From the NCBI GenBank assembly GCA_035530135.1, contig DATKVJ010000121.1:1-64000 (forward strand): a stretch of 64,000 bases of DNA. Reading direction: 5' to 3'. Source of the stretch: CAIYYX01 sp035530135 (GTDB lineage Bacteria; Pseudomonadota; Gammaproteobacteria; Burkholderiales; Rhodocyclaceae). The notes beneath the pieces were generated by a model that made no database searches, was not told where the DNA came from, and was given only the letters and a program-made list of their open reading frames with translations. Both the position numbers and the translations under genes were made by a program. Positions 61,102 to 64,000 of this stretch are shown here, one piece after another (within the stretch, counting starts at the first letter, position 1; every line of letters starts with the position of its first letter).

Positions 61102-61946
61102 GCAAACCCGAACTTTCCATCGAGTTCTTCCCGCCGCAAACGCAGGAGGGCGTCGCCAAGCTGCGCGCCACGCGCGCCCAGCTGGGAGCGCTCAAGCCGT
61201 CCTTCTTCTCCTGCACCTTCGGCGCCGGCGGCTCGACCCGCGACCGCACGCTGGAAACGGTGCTGGAGATCCAGGGCGAAGGCTTTTCTGCCGCGCCGCA
61301 TCTCTCCTGCATCGGCTCGACGCGCGAGAACATCGCCGCCCTGCTCACGCGCTACCGGGAGGCCGGGATCCGCCGCATCGTTGCCCTTCGGGGTGACCTG
61401 CCCTCGGGCATGGCCGAGGGCGGCGAGTTTCGCTATGCCAGCGAACTGGTCGAATTCATCCGCCGGGAGACCGGCAACTGGTTCCGCATCGAGGTCGCCG
61501 CCTATCCCGAGGTGCACCCGCAGGCGCGATCGGCCGGCGACGATCTCGCCAACTTCAAGCGCAAGATGGACGCGGGCGCGGACTCGGCGATCACCCAATA
61601 CTTCTTCAACGCCGACGCCTACTTCCGCTTCGTCGATGAGGCGCGCGCGGCGGGGGTCGCAGCGCCCATCGTGCCGGGCATAATGCCGATCGCCAGCTAC
61701 GCCAAGCTGGCGCGCTTCTCGGATGCCTGCGGCGCCGAGATTCCGCGCTGGATCAGGAAACGGCTGGAAGGCTACGGCGACGACGCCGCCTCGATCCGCG
61801 GCTTCGGACTCGACGTGGTCAGCGGCTTGTGCGCCCGCCTGCTCTCAGGCGGGGCGCCCGGCCTGCACTTCTACACGCTCAACCAGGCGGCGCTGACCCT
61901 GGCCATCTGGCGCAGTCTGGGGCTCGACCAAATCGACGCCGGCTGA
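61098..61946 (+). CDS. metF: Methylenetetrahydrofolate reductase
   Basis: This 282-residue FAD enzyme reduces 5,10-methylene-THF to 5-methyl-THF for methionine synthesis. It begins with TTG overlapping the previous stop (TTGA), giving MSKPELSIEFFPPQT. Hallmarks are FFSCTFGAGGSTRD, IVALRGDLPSGM, FFNADAYFRFVDEARAAG and the C-terminal GLHFYTLNQA. It closes the operon whose upstream gene has the SAH riboswitch. Confidence 0.96.
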   Translation: MSKPELSIEFFPPQTQEGVAKLRATRAQLGALKPSFFSCTFGAGGSTRDRTLETVLEIQGEGFSAAPHLSCIGSTRENIAALLTRYREAGIRRIVALRGDLPSGMAEGGEFRYASELVEFIRRETGNWFRIEVAAYPEVHPQARSAGDDLANFKRKMDAGADSAITQYFFNADAYFRFVDEARAAGVAAPIVPGIMPIASYAKLARFSDACGAEIPRWIRKRLEGYGDDAASIRGFGLDVVSGLCARLLSGGAPGLHFYTLNQAALTLAIWRSLGLDQIDAG

Positions 61947-62003
61947 GGGGCGCGGGCCGGTGCTAAACTGGCGCCTCTTTCACCAAGCTACCAAGGATTA
62001 TCC

Positions 62004-62729
62004 ATGGCCGGTCATTCCAAGTGGGCCAACATCCAGCACCGCAAGGGCCGCCAGGACGCCAAGCGCGGCAAGGTGTTTACCAAACTTATCAAGGAGATCA
62101 CCGTCGCCGCCAAGATGGGCGGCGGCGACCTGAACTTCAATCCCCGTCTGCGGCTGGCGGTGGAAAAGGCCAAGGCCGAGAACATGCCCTCGGACAACAT
62201 CAAGAACGCCACCAAGCGCGGCACCGGCGAGCTGGAGGGCGTGAACTACGAGGAGATCCGCTACGAGGGCTACGGCATCAACGGCGCCGCGGTGATCGTC
62301 GACTGCCTCACCGACAACAAGACGCGCACCGTCGCCGACGTCCGCCACGCCTTCAACAAGTACGGCGGCAATCTCGGCACCGACGGCTCGGTGGCCTTCC
62401 TCTTCAAGCACTGCGGCCAGTTCTTGTTCGCCCCCGGAACCGACGAGGACCGGCTGATGGAGGCGGCGCTGGAGGCCGGCGCCGACGATGTCCTCACCAA
62501 CGAGGACGGCTCGATCGAAGTGCTCTCCAACCCCGGCGAATTTCTCGCGGTCAAGGAAGCGCTGGAGGGTGCCGGCTTCAAGCCGGAGTTCGCCGAGGTC
62601 ACGATGAAGCCGCAGACCGAGACGGAATTCACCGGCGAGGACGCCGTGAAAATGCAGAAACTGCTCGATGCGCTGGACTCCTTGGACGACGTGCAGGAGG
62701 TCTATAGCAACGCCGTGATCGAGGAGTAG
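62004..62729 (+). CDS. yebC: YebC/PmpR-family protein
   Basis: This 241-residue protein starts MAGHSKWANIQHRKGRQDAKR and has the three-domain YebC sequence, including GYGINGAAVIVDCLTDNKTRT and a KYGGNLGTDGSVAFLF motif. YebC proteins are described as transcription or translation factors. It lies in the usual yebC-ruvC-ruvA order. Confidence 0.97.
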   Translation: MAGHSKWANIQHRKGRQDAKRGKVFTKLIKEITVAAKMGGGDLNFNPRLRLAVEKAKAENMPSDNIKNATKRGTGELEGVNYEEIRYEGYGINGAAVIVDCLTDNKTRTVADVRHAFNKYGGNLGTDGSVAFLFKHCGQFLFAPGTDEDRLMEAALEAGADDVLTNEDGSIEVLSNPGEFLAVKEALEGAGFKPEFAEVTMKPQTETEFTGEDAVKMQKLLDALDSLDDVQEVYSNAVIEE

Positions 62730-62736
62730 GCGCCCG

Positions 62737-62889
62737 GTGGCCGGCGAGCGCGTGCGCATCCTCGGCATCGACCCGGGCCTGCGGGTCGATGGTTTTGGCT
62801 CCGGCCGCTCGCAAGGCTCGCTTAACCGGGAAAGCCGGTTAGCCTCCACCGAAACCAGCCACCCGATGGAGCTATCGCAAACGCCATGA
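62737..62889 (+). pseudogene. Partial duplicate of the ruvC 5' end forming a short upstream frame
   Basis: A frame starting at a GTG 7 bp after the yebC stop reads VRILGIDPGLRVDGFG, nearly the same as the ruvC N-terminus IRILGVDPGLRVTGFG 147 bp further on. It then continues through unrelated sequence containing an AACCGG...CCGGTT hairpin. It ends at a TGA that overlaps the ruvC ATG (ATGA), so it could be translated and coupled to ruvC. Probably the original gene start, displaced by a partial duplication with inserted sequence. Confidence 0.7.
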
Positions 62890-63419
62890 CGGAGTCCATC
62901 CGCATCCTCGGCGTCGACCCGGGTCTGCGGGTGACTGGTTTTGGCATCATCGACAAGCAAGGCGCGAAGCTCGTCTACGTGAGCAGCGGCGCGATCAAAA
63001 CCGGCACTGGCGGAGATCTGCCGGGGCGGCTGAAAATCATCGTCGAGGGCATCAATGAGGTGGTCGCCGGACACCGGCCGCAACAGGCGGCGGTCGAAAA
63101 GGTGTTCGTCAACGTCAATCCGCAATCGACGTTGCTCTTGGGCCAGGCGCGCGGCGCCGCGATCGGCGCCCTGGTGATGGCCGGACTGCCGGTGGCCGAA
63201 TACACCGCGCTGCAGGTCAAGCAGGCGGTGGTCGGCCGTGGCAAGGCGGCCAAGGAGCAGGTCCAGCACATGGTGGTGCGCTTGTTGCAACTGTCCGGCG
63301 AGCCCGGCCCTGACGCCGCCGACGCGCTCGCCTGCGCTATCTGCCACGCCCATGGCGGCCAGGGACTGGGCGCCATGGCGACCGCCGGTTTCCGGGTCAG
63401 GAACGGACGATTGGTTTGA
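62886..63419 (+). CDS. ruvC: Holliday junction resolvase RuvC
   Basis: This 177-residue resolvase cuts Holliday junctions together with RuvAB. Catalytic acidic residues are visible in GVDPGLRVTGFG (Asp), AAVEKVFVN (Glu) and DAADALACAICH (Asp). Length is usual. The start ATG overlaps the stop of the short upstream copy of its own 5' end, so initiation may be affected. A dispersed repeat separates it from ruvA. Confidence 0.97.
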   Translation: MTESIRILGVDPGLRVTGFGIIDKQGAKLVYVSSGAIKTGTGGDLPGRLKIIVEGINEVVAGHRPQQAAVEKVFVNVNPQSTLLLGQARGAAIGALVMAGLPVAEYTALQVKQAVVGRGKAAKEQVQHMVVRLLQLSGEPGPDAADALACAICHAHGGQGLGAMATAGFRVRNGRLV

Positions 63420-63446
63420 CCCAATGACAGGAGCAAAGATGAAAAA

Positions 63447-63551
63447 TCACCTACCCCCCAGCCCCCTTCCCAAGGACGGGGGTGACGAAGGCTCGCTATG
63501 CTCGCAGTCTGTCGGCTGCGCTGCCTTGGGGCTGCCCGGCGGTAGCGCTTC
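63447..63551 (+). repeat. Dispersed ~100-bp intergenic repeat, copy 2 (between ruvC and ruvA)
   Basis: Starts CACCTACCCCCCAGCCCCC and ends GCCCGGCGGTAGCGCTTC right before the ruvA ATG. It is homologous to 28631-28733 (minus strand) along its length, including ACGGGGGTGAC/GAGGGTGAC and CTTGGGGC(T/G)GCCCGGCGG blocks. In both places it lies inside an operon and touches the next start codon. Confidence 0.75.
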
Positions 63552-64000
63552 ATGATTGGTCGTCTAACCGGCGTTCTCATCGAGAAGAACCCGCCGCAAA
63601 TCACCCTCGACGTGCACGGCGTCGGCTACGACCTCGACGTGCCGATGAGCACCTTCTACAACCTGCCCGCGGCGGGCGTAACGACCAGCCTCCACACCCA
63701 CCTGATCGTGCGCGAGGACGGCCACTTCCTCTACGGCTTCCTCTCCCAGGACGAGCGCGCCGCCTTCCGCCAGTTGCTGAAGATCAGCGGCGTCGGCGCG
63801 CGCATCGCCCTGGCGGTATTGTCGGGTCTGTCGGTGGCAGAGCTGGCGCAGGCGGTGGTGATGCAGGAGGCCGGCCGGCTGATCAAGGTCCCGGGCATCG
63901 GCAAGAAGACCGCCGAACGCCTGCTTCTGGAATTGCGCGACCGGCTGCCGAAGCCCTCGACCACCGGCGGCGTCAGCCCCGAGGCCATCGTCCACGATGC
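63552..64000 (+). CDS. ruvA: Holliday junction branch-migration protein RuvA, N-terminal part
   Basis: The frame runs off the window end after 149 residues (family ~190-200). It starts MIGRLTGVLIEKNPPQITLDVHGVGYDL (OB-fold) and contains ISGVGARIALAVLSG and VPGIGKKTAERLLLELRDRL, the two helix-hairpin-helix motifs. RuvA binds Holliday junctions and recruits RuvB. The missing part is the C-terminal domain III. Its ribosome-binding region comes from the repeat. Confidence 0.95.
   Translation, partial: MIGRLTGVLIEKNPPQITLDVHGVGYDLDVPMSTFYNLPAAGVTTSLHTHLIVREDGHFLYGFLSQDERAAFRQLLKISGVGARIALAVLSGLSVAELAQAVVMQEAGRLIKVPGIGKKTAERLLLELRDRLPKPSTTGGVSPEAIVHD

Overview
The window is a high-GC stretch of a Gram-negative chromosome. 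Its housekeeping gene order (gmk-rpoZ-spoT-DUF3460; xerC-DUF484-dapF-two LpxL-type acyltransferases; metK-ahcY-metF with a SAH riboswitch; yebC-ruvC-ruvA; one ccmABCDEFGHI operon) fits a betaproteobacterium, probably of the Rhodocyclales or Nitrosomonadales type. This placement is inferred from gene order and protein similarity only; no database search was run.

Layout. 1-7.3 kb: an oxalate/formate module made of the 3' end of frc (formyl-CoA:oxalate CoA-transferase), a fused ADP-forming acyl-CoA synthetase and a two-gene NAD-linked molybdenum formate dehydrogenase. 7.4-13.7 kb: TauE/SafE permease, EVE protein, lnt, gmk, rpoZ, spoT and DUF3460. 13.8-15.9 kb: modB-modC and a shortened NapF-like ferredoxin.

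16.3-45.9 kb is a redox island. It begins with a decayed diheme cytochrome gene. A six-gene cluster follows: a four-cluster Fe-S protein, NrfD, a molybdopterin-oxidoreductase-like protein without the usual metal-binding cysteines, a membrane-anchored heptaheme cytochrome c, an unknown protein and a polyferredoxin with an internal twin-arginine motif. It looks like a Qrc- or alternative-complex-III-like quinone/cytochrome oxidoreductase. Then come the complete ccm system I and an extracellular-electron-transfer region: a CymA/NapC-type tetraheme protein and two tandem copies of monoheme c - decaheme MtrA/MtoA - MtrB/MtoB porin. This is the Mto arrangement known from neutrophilic Fe(II) oxidisers, with no MtrC-like surface cytochrome in the window. 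An AraC-type regulator, a CbcL-like cytochrome c/b fusion, a HemG-like flavodoxin, two tiny membrane proteins and a diheme c5-type cytochrome complete the island.

The cytochrome promoters share FNR-type boxes (TTGAT-N4-RTCAA), in several cases with a -10-like hexamer where a class II (-41.5) FNR promoter would need it. The promoters of the two Mto-like operons are visible copies of each other. The island therefore looks like a co-regulated anaerobic or micro-oxic system joining the quinone pool, periplasmic cytochromes and the outer membrane, with its own heme-maturation genes in the middle.

46-64 kb is mainly housekeeping: MFS transporter, flavin reductase, formate-dependent purT, a TusE/DsrC-family protein, mutY, rapZ, xerC, DUF484, dapF, lipid A acyltransferases, FapA, the SAM-cycle genes, yebC, ruvC and a truncated ruvA. 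Small oddities here are a copy of the first codons of ruvC just upstream of it, and a dispersed intergenic repeat that ends directly at the start codons of both ruvA and ccmD.
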